A stretch of DNA of 32,882 bases, taken from NCBI GenBank assembly GCA_944381255.1, contig CALWKL010000025.1:1-32882 (forward strand), given 5' to 3'. The translations under genes were made by a program, and so were the position numbers. The stretch comes from an uncultured Clostridia bacterium (GTDB lineage: Bacteria > Bacillota > Clostridia > Christensenellales > UBA1242). How positions within the stretch are numbered: the stretch's first letter is position 1; each line of letters starts with the position of its first letter. The notes beneath the pieces were generated by a model, which saw nothing but the letters and a program-made list of their open reading frames with translations, was not told the origin of the DNA and ran no database searches. Shown here in pieces: positions 7,582-14,869 of this stretch.

Positions 7582-9690
7582 ATGAATAAAGATTTATTTA
7601 CCTTAATGCACCCAAATAGTGTAGCAATCATAGGAGCGTCTGCCAAACCTGGTAGCGTAGGTAACGAATTAATACTGCGTGCTACAGAAGCAAGATTTAC
7701 TGGTAGGCTGGTGGCTATCAATCCAAAAAACGATGAGATAAATGGCGTACCTTGTTATCCAAATATCGCTAGTGTACCTTTTAAAGTGGATACGGCTATA
7801 ATTGCTGTCCCTGCTGCTGGGGTTTTGCAAGTACTAGAGGAGTGCCATGCCTCTGGTTGTAATCATGCAGTCATTATCTCTAGTGGTTTTAAAGAAGTCG
7901 GCGATGCTGGTCGTGCACTAGAGCAACAAATAGCAGATTTTGCTAATATGAATGATATGACTGTAGTCGGTCCAAACTGCTTAGGTATCATAAACACTGC
8001 GACAGAATATTCACTAAACGCATGTTTTGCCCCATTACAACCTATGCGTGGTTCGGTAGGTTTTGCGACACAATCAGGAGCTCTCGCTAGTGGTATTATT
8101 AATGTATTGCCTAATTTACGCATCGGCTTATCCCAAATGATTTCACTTGGCAATCAATGTCAAATTAATAGCATTGATGTATTAAGATGCTGGGAAAATG
8201 ATGACTCAATAAAGGTAATATTGCTATACCTAGAATCAATTCCAAATGAAAAGGAATTTAGAGAAGTCGCTAGTAGAATATCACTCAAAAAGCCAATACT
8301 TGTCATCAAATCTGGTAGGTCTGAGCGAGGGGCAAGGGCTTCGGTATCGCACACAGGTAGCCTCGCTGGAGATGATACAACTGTATCAGGAATGTTGGCA
8401 TCTAGTGGCGTAATTCGCGAACTTGACCTTAGAGAATTATTTGACACTGCCCAAGTACTCAGTAAGTGTCCTCTCCCAAAAGGAGAAAATCTAGCTATTA
8501 TTACCAACGCAGGTGGCCCTGGAATTATGGCTACCGACACTGCAAGCGATTATTCAATCACTATAGCAAACCTTACTGACGATACAAAGCAAAAATTACG
8601 CAGTGTACTCTCTCCTCAAGCCAGTGTAGCAAACCCAGTAGATGTAGTAGCCAGTGCTACAGCAGAACAGTATTCTGCTAGTGCAAAGATACTATTAGAT
8701 GCCCCTGAAGTAGATATGCTGTTGGTAATTTATCTATATATCACAGGTAAAAATGATATACGCATTATGAAAGAACTAGAGGAATTGAAAAAATCTCACC
8801 CTACAAAGCCAATCGTAGCTATGCTACTCACTACCCCAAACTTCAATAATGAATTAGATGCAGAATTGCCTAACTGCTCTATCCCTACATTTAGTTACAT
8901 TGCAGATGCTATGCATGGTCTGTCTAGACTAATAGAGCGCAAACACTTTATCGAGGACAAACAGTCAGAGCGAGTATATAATCTAAACATTGACTCAAGC
9001 AAGACAAAAGCCATATTAGATTCTGCAAAAAGAGATGGTATTAAACAATTAACCACGCTTCAAAGTCTACAAATTTTTGCTAATTATAACTTACCTACAC
9101 CAAAATTTGGTAATGCTCAAAGTCTAAACGATGCCAAAAAAATTGCCAAGGAAATCGGCTACCCAGTAGTACTCAAAATGTCTAGCAAGACTGTAACACA
9201 CAAGTCAGATATTGGTGGCGTGGTTACTAATATAAAGACGGAAGAAGAACTCGCAGAACACTGGAATAGGCTCATGGATAGATTGCGCGAAGCTAATGTT
9301 ATCGATACGCTAGACGGAATAGTAGTTATGCAACAAATTAGAGGAGCCAATCGTGAACTTGTCGCTGGTATAGTAGAAAAAAATGGTACTCACCAAATGA
9401 TGTTTGGCCTAGGAGGAATATTTGTAGAAGCTCTACACGAAGTGGCTTTTCGCCCTTGCCCTCTTACCTATTTAGACGCAGTCAGCTTACTCAATAGTAC
9501 AAAAGCAAAAAATATAATCGGAGCACTAAGAGGTAATTTGGCAGCAGACCCTCAAGAGATTATCCTTACCCTACTACGACTTAGCCAATTAGTGAGTGAT
9601 TTCCCAGAAATCAAAGAAATTGATGCTAACCCTCTTATGATTAATGACAAAGGCGAACTTTTTGTCGTAGATGCTCGAATTGTGCTATAA
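7582..9690 (+). CDS. Single-chain ADP-forming acetyl/acyl-CoA synthetase
   Basis: This enzyme class converts an acyl-CoA (often acetyl-CoA) plus ADP and phosphate to the acid, CoA and ATP, giving substrate-level phosphorylation. The 702-residue protein fuses the alpha and beta parts: a CoA-binding Rossmann domain (VAIIGASAKPGSVG, near residues 14-27), two succinyl-CoA-ligase-like domains (about 150-460) with the phospho-acceptor His257 in SHTGSLAG, and a C-terminal ATP-grasp domain (about 490-702) with H540 in THKSDIGGV. The alpha and beta histidines are those required in archaeal enzymes. It has an AGGAG site, its own promoter and a strong terminator, so it is monocistronic. It probably works in fermentation of amino acids or pyruvate; the acyl specificity cannot be read. 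Protein acetyltransferases of the Pat type share this architecture but carry an extra GNAT domain, which is absent here. Confidence 0.9.
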   Translation: MNKDLFTLMHPNSVAIIGASAKPGSVGNELILRATEARFTGRLVAINPKNDEINGVPCYPNIASVPFKVDTAIIAVPAAGVLQVLEECHASGCNHAVIISSGFKEVGDAGRALEQQIADFANMNDMTVVGPNCLGIINTATEYSLNACFAPLQPMRGSVGFATQSGALASGIINVLPNLRIGLSQMISLGNQCQINSIDVLRCWENDDSIKVILLYLESIPNEKEFREVASRISLKKPILVIKSGRSERGARASVSHTGSLAGDDTTVSGMLASSGVIRELDLRELFDTAQVLSKCPLPKGENLAIITNAGGPGIMATDTASDYSITIANLTDDTKQKLRSVLSPQASVANPVDVVASATAEQYSASAKILLDAPEVDMLLVIYLYITGKNDIRIMKELEELKKSHPTKPIVAMLLTTPNFNNELDAELPNCSIPTFSYIADAMHGLSRLIERKHFIEDKQSERVYNLNIDSSKTKAILDSAKRDGIKQLTTLQSLQIFANYNLPTPKFGNAQSLNDAKKIAKEIGYPVVLKMSSKTVTHKSDIGGVVTNIKTEEELAEHWNRLMDRLREANVIDTLDGIVVMQQIRGANRELVAGIVEKNGTHQMMFGLGGIFVEALHEVAFRPCPLTYLDAVSLLNSTKAKNIIGALRGNLAADPQEIILTLLRLSQLVSDFPEIKEIDANPLMINDKGELFVVDARIVL

Positions 9691-9693
9691 AAT

Positions 9694-9724
9694 AATTTCA
9701 CCCTATTGTTGGGTGATTTTATTT
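9694..9724 (+). terminator. Terminator of the acyl-CoA synthetase gene
   Basis: TCACCC (9698-9703) and GGGTGA (9711-9716) pair around a 7-base loop and are followed by TTTTATTTTA; A/T pairs extend the stem on both sides. Confidence 0.9.
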
Positions 9725-9751
9725 TACTTTTTTGTTAAATTTTTGTATAAT
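9723..9751 (+). promoter_or_regulatory. Promoter of the cyclotransferase/phosphatase operon
   Basis: -35 TTTACT (9723-9728), 17-base spacer, perfect -10 TATAAT (9746-9751). The -35 touches the T-run of the preceding terminator. The roughly 60-base leader contains an imperfect hairpin: CTGGAGGCT (9764-9772) with AGCCCTCAG (9786-9794). Confidence 0.65.
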
Positions 9752-9817
9752 TACTGGAGATGACTGGAGGCTTAAACAGAAAAATAGCCCTCAGACTCTT
9801 ATAAGGAGGATTATGTA

Positions 9818-10273
9818 ATGCAAAAATACTTTATTGCTTATGGTACCAATATAAAAGCTGATGAATTAGCCAAGAGTTTCCCTGAAGCAAAAATTATTAG
9901 TTATGGTTATGTAAAAAACTATACGCTAGAATTTGTAGGCTACAATGGACACGCCATAGCAGTTGCTGTAAAAAAGCGAGGCGAAAGACTGCCTGTAGCT
10001 ATTTGGGACTTTCCCAAAGAAATGCGCTACACTTTATCTAACTTCGAACCCTTCCCTTATCTATATGAGCGCAAATCAGTTACAGCACATGTAGGTAAGA
10101 TTCGTATGCGTGGCGAGATTTATGTAACAAGGCAACAACTAAACTATGGTAAGCCTAGTCCTGAATATCTCCAAACTCTACGTGAAGCATATAGCGAGGC
10201 TGGATTTGACCCTCGCCTAATAGATATTGCGTTATCTAGGCAACCTGATAGCGACCAAACGCCAGTAAAATAA
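9818..10273 (+). CDS. Gamma-glutamylcyclotransferase-like (AIG2 family) protein
   Basis: The family releases 5-oxoproline from gamma-glutamyl amines or peptides, although many bacterial members are uncharacterised. The 151-residue protein opens with FIAYGTNI (5-12), the equivalent of the substrate-loop YGSN motif. It has the strand-rich middle GHAIAVAV and AIWDF, and E77 in SNFEPFPYLYERK, the place of the catalytic glutamate in the usual LD-x-x-EG motif. The start is set by an AAGGAGG site 8 bases upstream. The next gene begins 10 bases after its stop, so the two form an operon. A substrate for this particular protein cannot be inferred. Confidence 0.8.
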   Translation: MQKYFIAYGTNIKADELAKSFPEAKIISYGYVKNYTLEFVGYNGHAIAVAVKKRGERLPVAIWDFPKEMRYTLSNFEPFPYLYERKSVTAHVGKIRMRGEIYVTRQQLNYGKPSPEYLQTLREAYSEAGFDPRLIDIALSRQPDSDQTPVK

Positions 10274-10283
10274 TGAGGTAAAT

Positions 10284-11441
10284 ATGCGTATTGAATACCC
10301 TGATTATGATAATTGTTGTGTAAATATTATCTGCTCTATTCAAAAATTTTTTGGTATCACCCCACAGCACACTACTCTACCTATAGTAGATGCAGAGTTA
10401 TCAAAGGACTACAAAAATATTGTAGTCTTACTTCTTGATGGCTTGGGACAAAAAATTTTGCAAGATACCTTACCACCTACTGCTTTTTTGCGGAAAAATT
10501 TTGTACAAGAGTTAAGTGCCGTATATCCTAGTAGCACAGTACCTGCAACAGTAAGTATAAAGACTGGTCTTACCCCAGCAGAGCATGCTTGGTGGGGACA
10601 CTTCTTGTATTTTAAAAATTTAGGTCAGACTATAAATGTATATACAAATAATGATGCATTTAGTCGAAAACAAGTTACCAAACCTGATGCTGCACATTAT
10701 GATATTCCCTACCTTAATTTTTTAGATCAGATAGCAGAGAAAAATCCAGAAGTACACGCTTATACCGTTTGTCCAGCAAAAGCTCGAGATAATTTTGGAG
10801 TATCACAAGTAATCTGCAATGATTACTCTGAGATATGTGAATATGTGCATTCCTTGTGTGAATTGGACGGCAAACGCGTAATATATGCTTATTATGACCA
10901 GCCAGATATTGAGATGCATCATTATGGATACAATCACGCACAAGCGAATAAATTAATTAATGACTTAAACTACCAGACAGAATATTTATGCCAAAACACG
11001 CCAGACACACTATTCTTAATTACTGCCGACCATGGTCAGACTCTATTAAAAGAAGTTCGGGATATTACTCTCTACCCAGATTTTTGTGATACCTTATATA
11101 TGATGCCTACAGGTTGCTCCCGTGCAATGAGTTTCGTTGTAAAATCTGACAGACACAAAGAATTTGAAAAACTTTTTAAAAAATATTTCTCTGATAAATT
11201 TATATTATTTAGCAAAAATGATATAAAGAAAAACAACCTTCTAGGTACTGGCAAGTGGCATACCGAACTAGATAATCTCTTAGGCGACTACCTAATTTGC
11301 GCCACAAGCGACTGCTCTCTTCAATATTCCACTATCTATGGCTCACCTGCAAAAGAGCCAATAGGCATACATGGTGGATTAACCAGTGAAGAGATGCGTG
11401 TGCCTCTCATAATGTTCGGCGGAAAAAACAGTTCACGATAA
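10284..11441 (+). CDS. Alkaline phosphatase superfamily protein (phosphodiesterase/nucleotide pyrophosphatase type)
   Basis: This 385-residue cytosolic protein has the two-metal core of type I phosphodiesterases: D52 in VVLLLDGLG, the probable nucleophile T85 within YPSSTVPATVSIKTG (81-95), DQPDIEMHHYG (second metal Asp and His), ITADHGQ and IGIHGG near the C-terminus. These enzymes cleave phosphomonoesters, phosphodiesters or related esters. No signal peptide is visible, which argues for an intracellular substrate. A GAGG site precedes the ATG, and the gene is the second of an operon with the cyclotransferase-like gene. The pairing is curious, but the pathway cannot be named from sequence. 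Confidence 0.85.
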   Translation: MRIEYPDYDNCCVNIICSIQKFFGITPQHTTLPIVDAELSKDYKNIVVLLLDGLGQKILQDTLPPTAFLRKNFVQELSAVYPSSTVPATVSIKTGLTPAEHAWWGHFLYFKNLGQTINVYTNNDAFSRKQVTKPDAAHYDIPYLNFLDQIAEKNPEVHAYTVCPAKARDNFGVSQVICNDYSEICEYVHSLCELDGKRVIYAYYDQPDIEMHHYGYNHAQANKLINDLNYQTEYLCQNTPDTLFLITADHGQTLLKEVRDITLYPDFCDTLYMMPTGCSRAMSFVVKSDRHKEFEKLFKKYFSDKFILFSKNDIKKNNLLGTGKWHTELDNLLGDYLICATSDCSLQYSTIYGSPAKEPIGIHGGLTSEEMRVPLIMFGGKNSSR

Positions 11442-11499
11442 AAAAGATTAAAGTCTTAATAACAAAAGTCAATATAAACTACTTATTTTATCAACTAAT

Positions 11500-11540
11500 A
11501 AAAAGGAATTTAATTTAGTTTATAAAATTCCTTTTTTATT
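11500..11540 (+). terminator. Terminator of the cyclotransferase/phosphatase operon
   Basis: AAAAAGGAATTT (11500-11511) pairs with AAATTCCTTTTT (from 11525) across a 13-base loop, followed by T-rich sequence. It lies about 60 bases beyond the stop. Confidence 0.85.
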
Positions 11541-11699
11541 TTTATTAAGCAAATGTTTAACCCACTTTATAGAGCACTTTGTAACTAAAAAATCCCTTAG
11601 TGTTAGTCAGTATGGTTCTTAAAAAAGACGCCCCAAGAAATACATCTATTTGGTATGTATATTTTAACTTTTGTCTGTTTTAAAGGAAAGTTAGCAATA
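11541..11699 (+). other. Intergenic stretch with no gene seen
   Basis: I see no ORF with a ribosome-binding site, no tRNA and no convincing long hairpin here. It is slightly less A/T-biased than other gaps and lies between a terminator and the promoter of the HExxH gene. Confidence 0.5.
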
Positions 11700-11728
11700 T
11701 TGACTTTGCTTTATTTTTAGTGTAATAT
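11700..11728 (+). promoter_or_regulatory. Promoter of the HExxH protein gene
   Basis: -35 TTGACT (11700-11705), 17-base spacer, -10 TAATAT (11723-11728). The ATG at 11757 follows about 28 bases later with a GAGG site. Confidence 0.7.
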
Positions 11729-11756
11729 ATTATAAAAATAACTTTGAGGTGTAAAT

Positions 11757-12419
11757 ATGAAATATGAAAATGATATTTTTTCAATTGAATATGACAGACA
11801 CGATGAAGAATTTATAAAACTATTAATTGAAAGTTTAGAGCAGAAAAGCAAACCAATAATGAATTTTTTTGAAATTGATAAGTTATCTAAAAAATTTCAA
11901 GTAATAATTTACCACAATTTACAAGATTTTATAAATTTAATTACAGAAAATGGAGAAAAACCACAACAATACGCACCATGGATTGTCGCAAGTGCAAAAG
12001 ATGGTAACATAAATATTTTAAGCTTAGATTTGTATAAAAAAGCAGAAGGGCACGAAAATTGCGATATGAGACACTACTTAAAGACTCTAGTACACGAATT
12101 TGTACATGTCTGCCATCATGAAATAATATTGGATAAAAAAATTAGGCCACCATTATTGATGGAGGGTATAGCCACTCAGCTTGCAGGACAACCTTATAAA
12201 GTAAGCCATATTGATTGCAAGGCTGAGGACTTAATAAGAAACTTTTATGATACTGCAAATTGTTATGAATATTCGAATTCAATAATGGGCTATCTATTAA
12301 ATACAAAAAGTCATGATGAAGTTTTAGATATACTGCGTGAACCACACAAAGTAGATGTTGCAGAACTTATAGAGCAAACAAATAATTTTTTAGACAAAGA
12401 AAACGCAATGCAACAGTAA
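11757..12419 (+). CDS. Putative zinc metallopeptidase-like protein (gluzincin pattern)
   Basis: The 220-residue protein has no signal peptide and no membrane segment. The central motif is HEFVH (H113, E114, H117), followed 19 residues later by E136 in LLMEGIATQLAG. This is the HExxH plus downstream glutamate pattern of gluzincins such as the peptidase-MA-like group. The N-terminal half (about 1-100) looks like the alpha/beta lead-in domain of that group, including FQVIIYHNLQDFINL. No family name can be given. It stands alone between its own promoter and a strong terminator. It could be a peptidase or an inactive relative; the complete motif favours activity. The substrate is unknown. Confidence 0.75.
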   Translation: MKYENDIFSIEYDRHDEEFIKLLIESLEQKSKPIMNFFEIDKLSKKFQVIIYHNLQDFINLITENGEKPQQYAPWIVASAKDGNINILSLDLYKKAEGHENCDMRHYLKTLVHEFVHVCHHEIILDKKIRPPLLMEGIATQLAGQPYKVSHIDCKAEDLIRNFYDTANCYEYSNSIMGYLLNTKSHDEVLDILREPHKVDVAELIEQTNNFLDKENAMQQ

Positions 12420-12452
12420 AACTTTAAGTTTTGACTGTTATTTTACTAATAT

Positions 12453-12487
12453 AAAAAGGAACTTAACTTCTGTAAGTTCCTTTTTTT
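12453..12487. terminator. Bidirectional terminator between convergent genes
   Basis: GGAACTTA (12458-12465) and TAAGTTCC (12473-12480) form a perfect 8-bp stem with a 7-base loop, flanked by AAAAA on one side and TTTTTTT on the other. It can serve both the HExxH gene and the minus-strand gene ending at 12538. Confidence 0.9.
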
Positions 12488-12537
12488 ATTGTTAATCACA
12501 AAATTATATTAAGCATAATTATAATATTTAGATTATT

Positions 12538-13038
12538 TTAACTATCTTTCTCTTGATAATGCCCTATATCTTGCTCACTAATTTTTAACAAATCACTAGC
12601 AAGCGAGGTAACTTCTTGAGATTTATAAGGAATTCCCAAATACTCGTAAATTTTTTCACGGCTTGCTTCCTGTTTTCTCCTATCTTCCTCTATACGCTCT
12701 TTTTCTTTTAATTTTTCATTTATATGCTCTTGATACGCTTGAGTATATTCTGCACCAAATTGCCCTGACAAAAACTGACAGTACAAATCATGGCATTGAT
12801 TCAATTGCTGTATACCCGGAATTTCTTTTGCACCACCGTACACATAGAAGCAACCAAAATCAAAAAACATATAACCTTGCTTGCAAGTATTATTACTCTC
12901 ACATTGAAATGTTTGCTCAACAAACCAGCCATTATTTATTTTCTCTAGTGAAAAATAAATAGGCCTCTCCATTAAATGAGCATAACTGCTCTCAAAAAAT
13001 TTAGCTAACTCTTCTTCTTCTACTTTCTCTATAAACAT
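12538..13038 (-). CDS. Hypothetical cysteine-containing protein with charged helix
   Basis: I do not recognise this 166-residue protein. The ATG at 13036-13038 has a GGAGA site and a near-ideal promoter upstream, so it is expressed. Residues 1-90 are a mixed globular region with five cysteines (46, 52, 63, 82, 87) and aromatic patches (GYMFFDFGCFYVYGG). Residues about 104-132 form a long, highly charged helix (E/K/R-rich) that could be a coiled coil, and the tail is polar. There is no signal peptide. The cysteines might bind a metal, but their spacing does not match a finger I know. Confidence 0.7.
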   Translation of the reverse strand: MFIEKVEEEELAKFFESSYAHLMERPIYFSLEKINNGWFVEQTFQCESNNTCKQGYMFFDFGCFYVYGGAKEIPGIQQLNQCHDLYCQFLSGQFGAEYTQAYQEHINEKLKEKERIEEDRRKQEASREKIYEYLGIPYKSQEVTSLASDLLKISEQDIGHYQEKDS

Positions 13039-13074
13039 AATTTCTCCATAAACTAGTAAAATATTTACACAAGA

Positions 13075-13103
13075 CTTATATCATAGTACCTTTATTTTGT
13101 CAA
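13075..13103 (-). promoter_or_regulatory. Strong promoter of the 12538-13038 gene
   Basis: Minus strand: perfect -35 TTGACA (13098-13103), 17-base spacer, -10 TATAAG (13075-13080) preceded by TGA (extended -10). Confidence 0.8.
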
Positions 13104-13134
13104 GGAATAAATTTTAATAAAATTAATTTTTAGC

Positions 13135-13173
13135 AAAAAAATAAAACTCGCATTTAAAATTTCTGCAAGTTTT
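13135..13173 (-). terminator. Terminator of metG
   Basis: Minus strand: AAAACTTGC and GCGAGTTTT pair (one G-U) around a 13-base loop, then ATTTTTTT. It lies just past the metG stop. Confidence 0.88.
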
Positions 13174-13179
13174 ATTTAA

Positions 13180-14796
13180 CTACATTACATCTTTGTCAGT
13201 TAATCTTGTAAACAGTGCCTCAAATTTACCAAAATTCTTCCCTGTCTCCGCCTCAATGTAATTCCAAGTTGGCTTATTATTTAGTTTTAAATATTCTCTA
13301 ATTTTTTCTGCACTAAACGGCATAAATGGCTCAAATAAATTTGATAGATTGGCTATGATTTGTACACAAGTGTATATACAGTTATTGAATGCGGTCTTAT
13401 CCTCATTCTTATACAATACCCAAGGTTGCATAGTATCATAATATTTGTTAGCATCTTCTACAAGTTGCATGACATTACTCAATGCATCTCTAAAATTACA
13501 TGACAAAATATTCTTTTCTACACATTGATAGGTAGTCTCTATTTTCTTGCGTATATCATTATCCATTTCCCCAGCTGGCAAGAACCCGTCTAATCCTTTG
13601 TAATTTAAAGTACGATTTACGAAATTACCAAACTTATTTACTATTTCACCATTGTGCTGAGCGTGGTATTCTTCAAAAGTAAAATTTGAATCTCTTTTCT
13701 CTGGTCCATTAGCAATGCAGAAAAATCTCAAACTATCAGGATTGAATTTATCCAGCATATCTAGCATTGGCCAGCCATTGCCTTTACTTTTACTGATTTT
13801 TTCGCCATTGATATTGAGGAACTCCGAACTTACACAATGCTCAGGCATCAGGTATGGGTCTTTAGTCGCCATAAGTAATGCAGGGAAAATTATAGAGTGG
13901 AATACAATATTATCTTTTCCATGACACATATAAATTAGATTTTCTTGATTATCTTTTTTAAACCAATAATCTCTCCAATCTAGTCCATGCTGTTCACAGT
14001 ATGCCATAGTCGCAGTAACATACCCCCACACAGCCTCAATCCACACATAAATACGCTTATCCTCGAAGCCTTCAAAAGGTACTGGCACTCCCCAATTTAA
14101 ATCTCTGGTAACTGCTCTATCCTGTAGTCCTTCATCGAGAAATTTTGCAGTTTCATTGACAGTATTTTTGCGCCAATATTTAGCACATTTTTCAAAATGT
14201 TCTTTCAAAGGTTTGCTAAACTTCGACAAAGCAAAGTACAAGTTAGTATTGTCTCTAATTTCTGTCTGACTACCACAAATACGACATTTACCACGCAGTA
14301 AGTCTTGAGCCTGAAAAACATAATCACAGTTGCCACACTGGTCGCCTTTGCTGACTGCGCCACATTTTGGACATACCACTTCTACTTCACGGTCATATAC
14401 AAACTTACCGCACTTTGGACAAAAACTTGCAGGCTCTGTCTTAGAATAAATATATCCATTGGCATAAAGTTTTTTTATCATATCTTGCACTTTTTCTGCA
14501 TGATAGCTAGTAGCCGTCATTGTGTAATAATCATAACTCATACCAAGTCTACGGAATACCTCTACATACTGCTCGTGATATCTCTCTACAATTTCCCTAG
14601 GAGTTTTACCCTCACGAATAGCACGCTCTGTAGTAGGTGTACCATGGCAGTCGGTACCACTTACCATAAGGACATTATCACCCTTAGCACGATGAAATCG
14701 AGCCAACACATCACCAGGCATATATGCAATGATATGCCCTAGATGAATATCACTATTAGCATAAGTCCACGCAATACCTATCAAAACATTCTTCAT
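13180..14796 (-). CDS. metG: Methionyl-tRNA synthetase
   Basis: MetG charges tRNA-Met with methionine. I start at the ATG at 14794-14796, where an AGAGGTG site sits 4-6 bases upstream, rather than nine codons earlier; the protein then begins directly with the Rossmann fold. It has 538 residues. Motifs are HLGH (18-21), KISKS (333-337) and an insert with two zinc knuckles: CPKCG, CPKCG, CGNC and CRICG between about residues 115 and 170. The four-pair zinc insert is the type seen in E. coli and archaea. The protein ends after the anticodon-binding domain and lacks the C-terminal EMAP-like tRNA-binding domain found in many bacterial MetRS. It has its own promoter and terminator. A T-box leader is not possible in the short upstream gap. 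Confidence 0.95.
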   Translation of the reverse strand: MKNVLIGIAWTYANSDIHLGHIIAYMPGDVLARFHRAKGDNVLMVSGTDCHGTPTTERAIREGKTPREIVERYHEQYVEVFRRLGMSYDYYTMTATSYHAEKVQDMIKKLYANGYIYSKTEPASFCPKCGKFVYDREVEVVCPKCGAVSKGDQCGNCDYVFQAQDLLRGKCRICGSQTEIRDNTNLYFALSKFSKPLKEHFEKCAKYWRKNTVNETAKFLDEGLQDRAVTRDLNWGVPVPFEGFEDKRIYVWIEAVWGYVTATMAYCEQHGLDWRDYWFKKDNQENLIYMCHGKDNIVFHSIIFPALLMATKDPYLMPEHCVSSEFLNINGEKISKSKGNGWPMLDMLDKFNPDSLRFFCIANGPEKRDSNFTFEEYHAQHNGEIVNKFGNFVNRTLNYKGLDGFLPAGEMDNDIRKKIETTYQCVEKNILSCNFRDALSNVMQLVEDANKYYDTMQPWVLYKNEDKTAFNNCIYTCVQIIANLSNLFEPFMPFSAEKIREYLKLNNKPTWNYIEAETGKNFGKFEALFTRLTDKDVM

Positions 14797-14813
14797 AAAA
14801 TCACCTCTAAATG

Positions 14814-14842
14814 AATATACCATATTCCCATAATTTTTGCAA
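14814..14842 (-). promoter_or_regulatory. Promoter of metG
   Basis: Minus strand: -35 TTGCAA (14837-14842), 17-base spacer, -10 TATATT (14814-14819) preceded by TGG (extended -10). It lies wholly between the stop of the ATPase gene and metG. Confidence 0.7.
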
Positions 14843-14869
14843 TGTTTTGATTTAATTTTATATTATAAG

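Noticed and set aside
9752..9810. T-box or riboswitch in the leader of the cyclotransferase operon
   Set aside because: The leader is only about 60 bases, has one imperfect hairpin and no T-box sequence or known aptamer core.
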